Positions 1-7,300 are shown, counted from the first letter of the stretch. The stretch is DNA of 22,809 nucleotides from CAYVTD01 sp964577665 (GCA_964577665.1 CAZOBD010000058.1:1-22809), one strand, 5' to 3'. Numbers and translations: made by a program. Notes: a model not told the origin generated them from the sequence alone.

Positions 1-19
1 CCAAAGGGGATGATTGTTT
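1..19 (+). repeat. L60 linker repeat, right part only (cut by window start)
   Basis: These bases match the right end of the 60-bp linker seen complete at 211-270 and 9680-9740 (AAAGGGGATGATT followed by a T-rich end). It is followed directly by block P1, as at 9741 and on the minus strand at 7300. The left part lies outside the window. Confidence 0.6.
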
Positions 20-88
20 GAGAGTTAATGCAAAACAGAGTTTTGAAAGAAAAGCCCATTCCCAAATCGGAGTTTGGGAATGAGATGC
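20..88 (+). repeat. Palindromic repeat block P1
   Basis: Two hairpins in tandem: CAAAAC/GTTTTG arms (31-45) and ATTCCCAAA/TTTGGGAAT arms (58-81), joined by an A/G-rich stretch. The same block, almost base for base, is at 9741-9808 (+) and 7232-7300 (-). All three copies directly follow the right end of an L60 element. Confidence 0.85.
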
Positions 89-102
89 GAAAAAAATTAA
101 AA

Positions 103-210
103 AAACGTAATGTAAATGAAAAACCGAAAGAGACCCCACCCCGGCCCTCCCCAAGGGGAGGGAGATTAAGAATGTAGTTCCCTCCCCTTGGGGAGGGTTA
201 GGGTGGGGCT
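103..210 (+). repeat. Long inverted repeat block P3 with conserved A-rich leader
   Basis: The core (131-210) is a long hairpin: arms of about 32 bases, each holding the inner palindrome CCTCCCCAAGGGGAGG, face each other across about 19 bases. The leader (103-130) is shared with the minus-strand copy at 7361-7470. The block abuts an L60 element (211-270), as in the other copy. Similar GGGAGGG-type intergenic repeats are common in environmental bacterial genomes; no function is claimed. Confidence 0.85.
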
Positions 211-270
211 TAAAATAAACAGATGAAACGTCCATGATAAGGGGAATCACCAAAGGGGATGTTTATTTTA
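211..270 (+). repeat. L60 linker repeat, complete copy
   Basis: Reference copy of the linker. It starts with TAAAATAAACA (211-221) and ends with TGTTTATTTTA (260-270), a perfect 11-bp inverted pair. The interior has GATGAAAC, CCATGATAAGG and AAAGGGGATG. It joins P3 on its left to P2 on its right. Other copies: 9680-9740 (+), 7301-7360 (-), 22744-22803 (-); partial copies at 1, 379, 7496, 5505 and 9839. Confidence 0.8.
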
Positions 271-273
271 GCA

Positions 274-306
274 AGATGTCCGACACCTTCAAGGTGTCTG
301 ACATCT
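274..306 (+). repeat. Palindromic repeat block P2
   Basis: A hairpin with arms AGATGTCCGACACC and GGTGTCTGACATCT. Related copies are at 431-462 (decayed), 5533-5565, 9654-9668 and 9813-9827 (short form), and 22602-22634. Confidence 0.8.
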
Positions 307-330
307 GAAAACCAAAAATTTTTATACGTG

Positions 331-355
331 AGATTCCGCAACAAGTGCGGAATGA
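331..355 (+). repeat. Palindromic repeat block P4
   Basis: A hairpin with ATTCCGCA (333-340) and TGCGGAAT (346-353) arms, followed by GAC. Related, longer copies lie at 5628-5665 and, degenerate, at 22532-22565. Confidence 0.65.
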
Positions 356-378
356 CAAGAATTTTAAGAATAGAGGAT

Positions 379-462
379 CAAAAATAAACAGATGAAAGTA
401 TATGAATTATAGATCATTTCTAAAGTTTGTTCTACACTTTCACGGTGTCTGTTATCTGGAAA
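379..462 (+). repeat. Decayed L60 + P2 pair
   Basis: 381-397 matches the L60 left end (AAAATAAACAGATGAAA). The rest is diverged, but 431-462 still resembles P2 (CGGTGTCTG...TATCTGG). The order L60 then P2 is the same as at 211-306, so this is best read as an old copy that has drifted. The remaining bases to 580 show no further structure beyond a T-rich run at 493-510. Confidence 0.5.
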
Positions 463-580
463 TTAAGCGTTTTAAAATCCGGCAGCTAATTCATTTTTTC
501 AAGGCTTTTTGAAATATTTTCAGTCTTTTTCAGTTTACATTGATAAATTGTTTGAAAATTTTTCTGTCGAAAGCGATACA

Positions 581-1054
581 ATGAACAAACTTGACCCCCA
601 AATAAAACTAATATGGTCTGTCTCCTACTTTGGCAGAGGATTTTTTCTAAGCATCGCGGCGCTTGTTTTTGAACTTCTTACCATGCGCTCAGATTTTGGA
701 ATATGGTTTATGCCTTTCGGCTGGACTTCAGCTATTATATTTGCCTTGACAATAATTTTCGCACTCTCAGTGCCGCCGCTCAAGTATAAATACTGGGGAT
801 TTGAAGTGCGGACCAACGAACTTTTCATACAAAGGGGGATACTTATACGGATTAAAACAATTGCTCCATACCGCCGGCTTCAGCATCTTGACGTGGAGCA
901 GGGAGTATTCGAGCGTATGTTAGGTCTGGCTAAACTCGTGGTTTACACAGCCGGAACACGCGGCGCTGACATTGTTATCCCCGGGCTGCCTCTCGAATAT
1001 GCCGAAGCCCTCAGAGATCAGTTAAAGAATTATTCTCCGGAAGATGCCGTATGA
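581..1054 (+). CDS. bPH2 (YdbS-like) membrane protein
   Basis: A 157-residue protein with two hydrophobic segments near the N-terminus (about residues 16-33 and 43-62), then a bacterial PH (bPH2) domain. The family signature is visible: a phrase of the FIQRGILIRIKTIAPYRRLQ type, then QGVFERMLGLAKLVVYTAGT. It is the small partner of a YdbS/YdbT pair; the following gene overlaps it by 4 bases (ATGA), so the two are co-translated and probably form one membrane complex. The exact function of the family is unknown. The frame stays open back to a TTG at 509, but the ATG at 581 gives the usual family N-terminus (MNKLDPQIKLIW), so it is preferred. Confidence 0.85.
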   Translation: MNKLDPQIKLIWSVSYFGRGFFLSIAALVFELLTMRSDFGIWFMPFGWTSAIIFALTIIFALSVPPLKYKYWGFEVRTNELFIQRGILIRIKTIAPYRRLQHLDVEQGVFERMLGLAKLVVYTAGTRGADIVIPGLPLEYAEALRDQLKNYSPEDAV

Positions 1055-2568
1055 GCGAAGCAAAGACATATTTTGCGGAGCAGAGACGTCTGCATCCGAC
1101 AACTCTGATTTACCGCGGAATTACGAGCATTCCCGGCATGGCAATACCTATTTATTTTATTTTTGTTAATAAAGACACAAGCGAACTGTTTTATATTGGA
1201 CTGGCTGTTTTATACGGGCTTTTGGTGCTTCCTATGCTTATTTTGAGCTGGTATTATTTTCATTTCTGGATTTCACCGAAAGAGCTTATTATTCGTCAGG
1301 GTATCATATCAAAAAAGCAGAGGAACATCCCTTTAGAGCGAATACAAAACATTGAAATACAGCAGAACTTTCTGCAGAGACTTTTAGGGATAGCCCGCGT
1401 AAAAGCCGAAACTGCCGGAGATATAATGAGCGAGGGAGTGCTTGAGTATGTTTCCCGGGAAGACGCCGAAGATATTCGCGGTATTATCCGCTCTTACCAG
1501 AAAGAACTGGAAGGAGAAGAAGAGGATGACGAAGAAGAAACCGCAGCATCAGAAGAAGCTGAAGGCGCTCCTCCGATAAAGAAGAAAAAGAAGCAGGGCA
1601 TAATTTTTAAAATGAGCCTGCGGGAGCTTGCCGTTTACGGAATGCTTCGCTTCAGACCCCTTGTGCTGGTTGCGGCTTTTACGCTCTATCAGTACTTCGC
1701 CGTCAGCCCTGAATCGTTTTTTTTAGAACAGACCGAACAGATAAAAAACATTTTCGAGGCGGATGCTTTTACAATTATCTCCTACATAATACTCGGCATT
1801 CTCATTGCGATGTTCATTTCGTGGCTGGCTGACATCGCGCTTACCATAAACCAATATTACGGTTTTACCCTGAGCTATGAAGACAGCAAACTGCATTCGG
1901 AATACGGACTGCTCGGCAAGCGAAAGGGAATAATCCCTCTGAAAAAGCTGCAGTCAATCGTGCTGAAATCTAATATAATTACCAGAAAGCTCAAGCTTTA
2001 CTCTCTTGATCTTCAGACGGCAGGTATAGGCAAATCCGGCGGCGGTGCAGAATCGGCACTCCCCCTTGCAAAATATGAGCGGGTAGTTTCGCTTATAAAA
2101 GATATAAAAGAATATGATATGCCCGGGCATTTCGAAAAAGTCTCAAAGAAAACCATACGCCGCGCCGTTTTCAGATACATGATGCTTGTAATACCATTTA
2201 CGGCTGCAGCTTACTTTGTTCTGCCCGCTCTCCTTTGGCTGCTGATTCTGACTCCACTTCTATATCTTGCGGCGCTGCTCCGCTATCAGTATCGCGGTTA
2301 TGCCCTAATGGATGACTACGTCGTTATAAAACAGGGTTTTATCTATCAGAAGATTTCCTTCATACCCATCGAAAAAATACAAACTCTCAATATGATTGCC
2401 AATTTTTTCCAGCGGAGGCTCGGTCTTGCCTCGCTGAACATCGACACAGCCGCTACATCTGGCTTTGCAGATGCATCCATCATAGACGTTGCCGAAGAGG
2501 ATGCAGAAGAACTGCTTACTACCCTTGCGGATAAATTTAAAAAAAAATATGCCGTAGAAGGTAATTGA
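1051..2568 (+). CDS. Triple bPH2-domain (YdbT-like) membrane protein
   Basis: A 505-residue membrane protein with three bPH2 modules, each after a pair of hydrophobic segments. The module signatures are a basic/IP(L/I)(E/K)(R/K)(I/L)Q phrase then LG(I/L)A or equivalent, near residues 80-130, 275-325 and 430-475. A highly acidic linker (about 150-172) runs into a lysine-rich patch (about 177-183) before the second module. This is the architecture of YdbT-like large partners. It overlaps the upstream small partner by 4 bases. The role is not established; involvement in membrane or envelope homeostasis is a general expectation. No clear terminator follows. Confidence 0.87.
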   Translation: MSEAKTYFAEQRRLHPTTLIYRGITSIPGMAIPIYFIFVNKDTSELFYIGLAVLYGLLVLPMLILSWYYFHFWISPKELIIRQGIISKKQRNIPLERIQNIEIQQNFLQRLLGIARVKAETAGDIMSEGVLEYVSREDAEDIRGIIRSYQKELEGEEEDDEEETAASEEAEGAPPIKKKKKQGIIFKMSLRELAVYGMLRFRPLVLVAAFTLYQYFAVSPESFFLEQTEQIKNIFEADAFTIISYIILGILIAMFISWLADIALTINQYYGFTLSYEDSKLHSEYGLLGKRKGIIPLKKLQSIVLKSNIITRKLKLYSLDLQTAGIGKSGGGAESALPLAKYERVVSLIKDIKEYDMPGHFEKVSKKTIRRAVFRYMMLVIPFTAAAYFVLPALLWLLILTPLLYLAALLRYQYRGYALMDDYVVIKQGFIYQKISFIPIEKIQTLNMIANFFQRRLGLASLNIDTAATSGFADASIIDVAEEDAEELLTTLADKFKKKYAVEGN

Positions 2569-2925
2569 CACTTACATATAAAAATATTTATTATTTTCTG
2601 CCATTATTGTATTCATGGAAAATTTTATTTCCCGGCTTCCGAGGTCATTAATCCAACATTTTTGGTTCTATCACAAAAATATGCAGTCAGTAAAAATGAA
2701 GAACCTAAATTATTGAAATAGTGAGTAATAATGATTTGTAGTGTCTTTCTCCATGGCGAGGAGGATACCGCTGCAGCGTTATGAATTACAAGTTTTGAGT
2801 AAGGGCTGATTTTCAAAATACATCCTTCTTTCTTCCCCGCTCATAAAAGCCGGGTCTTCTTTGAAAGAACCAAAGGATAGATATGCCGCTTTATTGAGTT
2901 TTCCACGGTCCATATATTAGCTAAA
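2569..2925. other. Intergenic region between convergent genes, no gene seen
   Basis: About 357 bases between the stops of the bPH operon and the LysE gene. The minus-strand frame at 2625-2816 has no family resemblance and no good ribosome site. The only structure noted is a weak imperfect inverted repeat (TTCTTTC 2826-2832 with GAAAGAA 2863-2869, plus CCCG/CGGG inside), which could be a transcription end for either side. Confidence 0.6.
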
Positions 2926-3648
2926 TTAGAAAGCAGCGGCTATCCTCAAAATATCGGACCAAGGGGTGAAAGTAACCACTCTGTAGCCGAGCAGTGTCCC
3001 GACCGTAATAAGAGAAATGCCTGCAAATTTATGTATTTTGTTAATAAGGTCTTCCGACATTCTTGACTTATAATGCACTATAACACGCGACAGAACATAT
3101 ATCCAGCCGAAATTGCCGAGTCCGAATCCGAGGGAAAAAAATACATTAGACCAGAAGCCTACTTCAAATATTTTCAGGCTCTGCGCCCAGGTGGTCATAA
3201 CCGCAAGCGAGGGGATAAATGTAGGATTAGCCATGTTTGCAATGGCTACTGCCACTCCGAGAAGAAAAGGTCCTTTGTGCGAGAAGTCTTCCAGCAGCTT
3301 TGCAATTCCCTTTTTGGGTTTGGGTATTCTACCTGATTTTTTTCGTTTCTTGCTTTTTATTTGTATTATCCCGAAAGTTACAATCCCGGCGATCACTCCC
3401 AACTGAAAAATCAGTATTGGCAGGGGGTTTTTATCTGCAAAATCAACTAGAAAGTCAACAACTGCCGAGGTAGCAAAAATAGCGGCAGTGCAATATAAAA
3501 AATCAAGGAGACCCGTGCCGAGACCGACCAAGATAGCATGCCGGGAACCTTTGTCCAATGACATCTTAATGGCTGTAATTGCAACTGGTCCCGGAGGCAT
3601 TGCCAATACGAAACCTATCATAAATCCAAATGCTATTGCAACCGGCAT
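2926..3648 (-). CDS. LysE-family amino-acid/metabolite exporter
   Basis: A 240-residue membrane protein of the LysE/RhtB translocator family, expected to export amino acids or related small molecules across the cytoplasmic membrane. The family N-terminal motif is present: hydrophobic helix then A-M-P-P-G-P-V (about residues 15-22). Further hydrophobic segments lie near 39-70, 76-97, 128-148, 165-188 and 208-226. A lysine-rich cytoplasmic loop sits at about 98-118. Substrate cannot be read from sequence. It lies downstream of bshC on the same strand, but a terminator in the 155-base gap suggests separate transcription. Confidence 0.85.
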   Translation of the reverse strand: MPVAIAFGFMIGFVLAMPPGPVAITAIKMSLDKGSRHAILVGLGTGLLDFLYCTAAIFATSAVVDFLVDFADKNPLPILIFQLGVIAGIVTFGIIQIKSKKRKKSGRIPKPKKGIAKLLEDFSHKGPFLLGVAVAIANMANPTFIPSLAVMTTWAQSLKIFEVGFWSNVFFSLGFGLGNFGWIYVLSRVIVHYKSRMSEDLINKIHKFAGISLITVGTLLGYRVVTFTPWSDILRIAAAF

Positions 3649-3720
3649 AATTAAGTTATTCTTTCATTAAAAGCAATTTAACTAAAACGATTTCACAAAG
3701 AATTACTGTTCTTTACGTTA

Positions 3721-3752
3721 AAAAACGAAAAAGTGTGTAAAATCTTACACAC
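3721..3752 (-). terminator. Rho-independent terminator after bshC
   Basis: GTGTGTAA (3733-3740), a 4-base loop, and TTACACAC (3745-3752) form a perfect 8-bp hairpin. On the minus strand it is followed at once by TTTTTCGTTTTTT. It lies just past the bshC stop and before the LysE gene. Confidence 0.8.
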
Positions 3753-3803
3753 AATTTACAAAAGTAAAACTGAAAAATCAAAAAATGGATGTTTTCGGTT
3801 TTC

Positions 3804-5435
3804 TCATATTTTAACAAAGAGATGTCTGTCTGTCATATCCGAATTTAACCCGGAAATTGCTCTTTTAAATCCGTCAAAACCGCAGATATTTATAAAATTA
3901 ACAGGGGAGTAAACACGCTCTTGGAGAGCATTTAAAGGAAAAATAAGATTTGAGGCTCTAATGTATTTTCTATGAAGAAGTGAATCTTTCTTCTTGCGGC
4001 GGCGGCTTACTTTCTCTTTTAAAACTAAAAGCTGCCGGATTACTTTTTTATTGGCGGCTTCCGCGCTTTTTATCAGGTTTTTGTCTGTCTCTCCTGCATA
4101 AGCAGAAATATCCTCGAACTCTTTATTTATATTTAAAAGGGACTTATTAAATCGAACCCTGTCTTTTTCGCTCAAATATCTTTCCTTAACGTATTTTTCA
4201 ATCATTTTTTGCTCGCGGAAGAAAAAATCGGGCTTTAAATCTTCTTTGTTCAAAAATCTGCTTGTTTTGTCATCCAGAAAAGTTGCCGATATGCGGTTTA
4301 TCTGCGCCGGCTGGGGGACATTGAAATTTTCATATACTTCCTTAAGCTGTGCCAGATAAGCAATTTCAGAGGGGCCCCCGATATAAGCTGCAGAGGGGAA
4401 AATATCATCCTGGCAGATAGGACGGAGCATAACATTCGGCGAGAAATTTTCGGGATGTTTTTTGAACAGCTTTCTTATCTCATCAATTGATGCTTTCTTG
4501 TTCTTCAGGAAAAAAGAATTTTTACCGTTGTTATCCTGTTCAATTTTAATGCGGTTATCATCTTCTACATAAAACAGGTTCAAGGCTCTTGATTTTGCCT
4601 GTATATGAAAGCCGTTTTTCTCCAAAACTGCATTAGCCTGATCAATAATACCTTCGGTTTTTCCCGGGGCGAGCAATTCTTTTTCAATTATTTCACTGAA
4701 CATGCCTTCCTCTCTTAAAAGAGATGCTTTACAGAATAGAATACCCGTATCAGAAAAAAGCATCTGCATAAATTCAGCGAAAGTATCAGCCCATTTTTTT
4801 CCGTGTGCGTAAATCTGCCTGAGAGATACCAATAAGTCCTTTTTGTAAATAGAAGACGGAATAATATTTTCAATATCATCCAATACAGTGTGTATTTCTC
4901 TGGCGAAAGACCTCGATGAAACAGTCCTTATGTCTTCCTTATGGCTGCCCGGAGCGCAGTTCACAGAAACAGGCTCGTAGTTCTCATTGAAAATATTAAT
5001 GTAGGAAGCCTCGTAGTTGTCGTGGTCGTTATCTTCTATCCAGAATATTGGTATGAAATGAAAATGCTTATAATTTTTATTCAGTTTTTCTGAAAGTGAA
5101 ACTGCTGTTTGAAGCTTCAGTGCCGAGTAAACGGGTCCTCCCAGAAATCCGGCCTGCTGTCCTGTTATAACTGCAAGGCTGTTTGGTTTTGAAAAAAGCT
5201 CCAGACTGATTTTTTGTTTTTCGGAAAGATTCATTGTGCCGAAACCTGTTTCAATTATATCAGCGATTTTTCTTCGTTTTGTATTCCTTCCAGAAATTTT
5301 TTCAAGTTCTTCCTTATTAATAAAGAGAGGTTCATTCAAAGGAAATCTTTCCCGAAAAAAATTATTTCCGTCGATAAAATCAAGGAACATGCCTGAGAAT
5401 TTCATTTCGGGGGTGTATTTACAGTCTGTGGTCAT
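3804..5435 (-). CDS. bshC: Putative bacillithiol biosynthesis cysteine-adding enzyme BshC
   Basis: A 543-residue protein matching the BshC family, which adds cysteine to glucosaminyl-malate in the last step of bacillithiol synthesis. Recognisable motifs are VITGQQAGFLGGP (residues 89-101), the phrase PIFWIEDNDHDNYEA (about 128-142), and the later AAYIGGPSEIAYLAQL stretch. The basic segment near residues 475-490 (VSRRRKKKD) lies in the usual C-terminal coiled region. Length fits the family (about 530-550). BshA and BshB are not in the window, so the pathway is inferred from this gene alone. The ATG start sits just after a weak GGA. Confidence 0.9.
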   Translation of the reverse strand: MTTDCKYTPEMKFSGMFLDFIDGNNFFRERFPLNEPLFINKEELEKISGRNTKRRKIADIIETGFGTMNLSEKQKISLELFSKPNSLAVITGQQAGFLGGPVYSALKLQTAVSLSEKLNKNYKHFHFIPIFWIEDNDHDNYEASYINIFNENYEPVSVNCAPGSHKEDIRTVSSRSFAREIHTVLDDIENIIPSSIYKKDLLVSLRQIYAHGKKWADTFAEFMQMLFSDTGILFCKASLLREEGMFSEIIEKELLAPGKTEGIIDQANAVLEKNGFHIQAKSRALNLFYVEDDNRIKIEQDNNGKNSFFLKNKKASIDEIRKLFKKHPENFSPNVMLRPICQDDIFPSAAYIGGPSEIAYLAQLKEVYENFNVPQPAQINRISATFLDDKTSRFLNKEDLKPDFFFREQKMIEKYVKERYLSEKDRVRFNKSLLNINKEFEDISAYAGETDKNLIKSAEAANKKVIRQLLVLKEKVSRRRKKKDSLLHRKYIRASNLIFPLNALQERVYSPVNFINICGFDGFKRAISGLNSDMTDRHLFVKI

Positions 5436-5479
5436 ATTATTCCATAAAAAAAAGAGGGTCTCGTCAGTTAGATGGAAGC

Positions 5480-5502
5480 CGTTATATAAGTTTTGTATAA
5501 CG
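5480..5502. other. Small inverted repeat upstream of bshC
   Basis: CGTTATA (5480-5486) and TATAACG (5496-5502) form a 7-bp stem with a 9-base loop. The outer bases can extend it across a one-base bulge. It lies between the bshC start and the L60 remnant; it could be an operator or a transcription end. No role is demonstrated. Confidence 0.4.
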
Positions 5503-5504
5503 CT

Positions 5505-5565
5505 TCGTCTGTTTATTTTTCATTTCTGCTTCAGATGTCCAACATCTGACAGATGTTGGACATCT
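5505..5565 (-). repeat. L60 end remnant + perfect P2 hairpin
   Basis: 5507-5518 is the L60 left end in minus orientation (CTGTTTATTTTT). 5533-5547 and 5551-5565 are perfect 15-bp inverted arms around the loop GAC, a P2 variant. On the plus strand the hairpin is followed by TTTTTC, so it could also end plus-strand transcripts. Order and orientation (P2 then L60 start on the minus strand) agree with 9654-9691 on the plus strand. Confidence 0.7.
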
Positions 5566-5627
5566 TTTTCTTCCATACTGTGCATCCACTCCCCAAGAGA
5601 GGATAAAGGGGTGTGTTCCTGTAACGT

Positions 5628-5665
5628 AAGATTCCGGCATTCCGTTTCGCTCCAGCCGGAATGAC
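5628..5665. repeat. Palindromic repeat block P4, longer form
   Basis: ATTCCGGC (5631-5638) and GCCGGAAT (5655-5662) flank a loop with TTCCGTTTCGCTCC, followed by GAC. It shares the GATTCCG...CGGAATGAC frame with 331-355. 5666-5776 shows no clear further structure. Confidence 0.65.
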
Positions 5666-5776
5666 CACAAAATCTTAACAAAGGACACTTTGATAGCTTT
5701 GCCACGAGGGCAAAAAGCCAGGTGCAGTTGGATTGTTCGAGAATATCTATTTCTACAAATCTGTCTTTTAGATGAG

Positions 5777-5968
5777 TTATATAACATTTTCTAATGCTTG
5801 GTCACATATGCTTGTAATCCGTTCAAATTGTTTTTTCGATTCAGGAGAAATCTTGTTATTCTGGCAACATGAAATAGCATGTTCTTTTATATCAACAATA
5901 GCGTTATAGAATTTATTTCGTTCTTTAACTTCTCCTATTAGTTGTTCATAATCAGCTTGTATAATCAT
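5777..5968 (-). CDS. Small hypothetical protein, third gene of accessory operon
   Basis: A 63-residue protein I do not recognise. It looks mostly helical and charged, with three cysteines (two adjacent near residue 35). It is believed to be real because a textbook Shine-Dalgarno (AAGGAGG) sits 7 bases before the ATG, and that site starts only a few bases after the stop of the preceding gene, which implies translational coupling. It is the last gene of the three-gene operon. Nothing downstream resembles a terminator before the repeat blocks. A partner or regulator of the DUF3883-like protein is possible but not shown. Confidence 0.6.
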   Translation of the reverse strand: MIIQADYEQLIGEVKERNKFYNAIVDIKEHAISCCQNNKISPESKKQFERITSICDQALENVI

Positions 5969-5975
5969 ACTGTTT

Positions 5976-5982
5976 CCTCCTT
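5976..5982 (-). promoter_or_regulatory. Strong Shine-Dalgarno site of the 63-aa gene
   Basis: On the minus strand these bases read AAGGAGG, 7 bases before the ATG at 5968. This perfect anti-16S match contrasts with the weak sites on most genes in the window and supports the small gene being translated. Confidence 0.8.
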
Positions 5983-5986
5983 TGTC

Positions 5987-6757
5987 TTACCAATGGATTG
6001 CTTGTGAGAGATAATGAATCTGTAGATGATTCCTTTCTTCCTTCATCAAATCTAACGTATATACAGGGTCAAAAATAGCTGTCATTTTAGGAATATCCTC
6101 AAGGTTACTGACGACAATTAAACCATAGTCTTGTTGAAATTCTTGAGCTTTTAAAAACTCATTCTTCGTCATTCTTATACTTCCCACAGGTAAACGTACA
6201 CCTTTTATTTCTGCGAGATAAAAACGCTCTAACACTTGGATTTGAAAATCATATCCATCGCCAAATAATCTCGCATCTTCAATTAGTCCACAGTCAAAAC
6301 AAGAAATACTTTGATAATTTTCTATGAAAAATAATTCAGCTTCTTTTCCTGTGAGTTGCAACTGTTTGAATTTTGTTCTTAAAATCGGCTTAATGGGTTC
6401 CTCTATCTCTGTTGTTCTATCTAACCCTAATTTTTCTTCAATATACATTCTGACAATAGCAACATACTCCGTTGAATCTAGACCACCAAACAGAGAATCA
6501 ATAAACACTTTTCGATGCTTATAGGTTTCGCCTTTTTGCCACCATCCTTTTCTGTTATTCTCGAAAAAAGGGTCAAATAAATCCTGTCGGTTCTTTACTG
6601 TACCAACTGTTTCTGCTATTCCTAATTGCACAATATGATTATAGAATGCATTTTTAGTTGTAAAGCCAAACCCTTGAATAAAGCTTCTATCAAACTTTGC
6701 AAGTCCATAGCCTATGAGATTCAATATTTCATAGTGTTTATGTTTATTATCAGGCAT
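5987..6757 (-). CDS. DUF3883-like putative PD-(D/E)xK nuclease-fold protein
   Basis: A 256-residue protein with two parts. The C-terminal part (about 130-235) resembles DUF3883 (the NO VEIN C-terminal domain). E141, D170 (GDGYDF) and E183-x-K185 (LAEIKG) line up as a PD-(D/E)xK-type active site, followed by the family phrase G-S-I-R-M-T-K-N-E-F and a YGLIVVSN strand ending in FDP. The N-terminal part (1-110) is a separate domain rich in aromatic and basic residues (VKNRQDLFDPFF, RKGWWQKGE), which I cannot name. Nuclease activity is inference. The frame is open to a TTG at 6775, but ATG 6757 is preferred: it leaves a 4-base gap to the upstream gene instead of a 14-base overlap. It is the middle gene of a three-gene operon. 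Confidence 0.75.
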   Translation of the reverse strand: MPDNKHKHYEILNLIGYGLAKFDRSFIQGFGFTTKNAFYNHIVQLGIAETVGTVKNRQDLFDPFFENNRKGWWQKGETYKHRKVFIDSLFGGLDSTEYVAIVRMYIEEKLGLDRTTEIEEPIKPILRTKFKQLQLTGKEAELFFIENYQSISCFDCGLIEDARLFGDGYDFQIQVLERFYLAEIKGVRLPVGSIRMTKNEFLKAQEFQQDYGLIVVSNLEDIPKMTAIFDPVYTLDLMKEERNHLQIHYLSQAIHW

Positions 6758-6761
6758 GACG

Positions 6762-6962
6762 TTATTTGATTTCAATGAATGTTTCTAAATTAGTTTCGCC
6801 ATTGATAATAGGGAATACAGTTGCCCGTTTTTTTCCATCATCATCAATATAAATATTCATATCATATTCATCACTTAACGAGGTCCAGTCATCTTCAGGC
6901 CATTCATCATTTTTCACATTTGCGTCTAACCATTCAAGGGCAGTTTCTTTAATATTCATCAC
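6762..6962 (-). CDS. Small acidic hypothetical protein, first gene of accessory operon
   Basis: A 66-residue protein I do not recognise. It is strongly acidic: 17 Asp/Glu against 6 Lys/Arg, with a DDD run near residues 40-42 and W-P-E-D-D-W near 21-26. Support for a real gene: a GGAG site 6 bases before tandem ATG codons, and a 4-base gap to the next gene. As the first gene before a putative nuclease it could be a partner, inhibitor or regulator; this is position-based inference only. Confidence 0.55.
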   Translation of the reverse strand: MMNIKETALEWLDANVKNDEWPEDDWTSLSDEYDMNIYIDDDGKKRATVFPIINGETNLETFIEIK

Positions 6963-7231
6963 ATCTTATCTCCAAGTTGTTTATTAATCAAGTAAGTAAC
7001 AAATTTAACAACATCAAATCAATATTGATTCATAAGGTAATTTTTGTAAAATATTTATTCTAAATACTCTAGAACATAAGATTAGGTGTACTAATGAAAA
7101 TATTCAAGGTTAATCTTCATGACTGCCTAATCTAGGCATGTTAATAGTTAAATATTTACAATAATTAAATCATATATTTCTACCTTTAATTATGTTGCTC
7201 GTTTAGCAACTTTAACTAAATGATGTTATTT
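6963..7231. promoter_or_regulatory. AT-rich leader region with nested inverted repeats
   Basis: No gene is seen in this 269-base stretch upstream of the accessory operon. It contains AGATTAGG (7079-7086) facing CCTAATCT (7126-7133); the small palindromes ATTAG-GTGTA-CTAAT (7081-7095) and GCCTA-ATC-TAGGC (7125-7137); and a hairpin GTTGCT/AGCAAC (about 7194-7210) followed by TTT. On the minus strand 7000-7007 reads TAAATTTG, matching the Bacteroidota -7 box, but no TTTG box was found at proper spacing. It probably holds the operon's promoter and control sites. Confidence 0.4.
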
Positions 7232-7300
7232 CGCATCTCATTCCCAAACTCCGTTTTGGGAATGTGCTTTTCTTTCAAAACTCTGTTTTGCATTAACTCT
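7232..7300 (-). repeat. Palindromic repeat block P1
   Basis: Minus-strand copy of the block at 20-88, with the two hairpins ATTCCCAAA/TTTGGGAAT and CAAAAC/GTTTTG. It marks the border of the accessory island: unique AT-rich sequence starts right after it. On the minus strand it follows L60 (7360-7301), as P1 follows L60 elsewhere. Confidence 0.85.

Noticed and set aside
1..306. CRISPR array or integron attC-like cassette array
   Set aside because: Repeats are not regularly spaced, spacers are themselves repeated palindromes, and no cas or integrase gene is present; the attC idea has no conserved core site to support it.
2625..2816. Minus-strand frame of 63 codons in the bPH-LysE gap
   Set aside because: No ribosome site, no recognisable family and no operon position; random open frame is sufficient explanation.
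5482..5787. Minus-strand frame of 101 codons between bshC and the island
   Set aside because: Covers P4, P2 and L60 remnants; no start signal and no protein family features.
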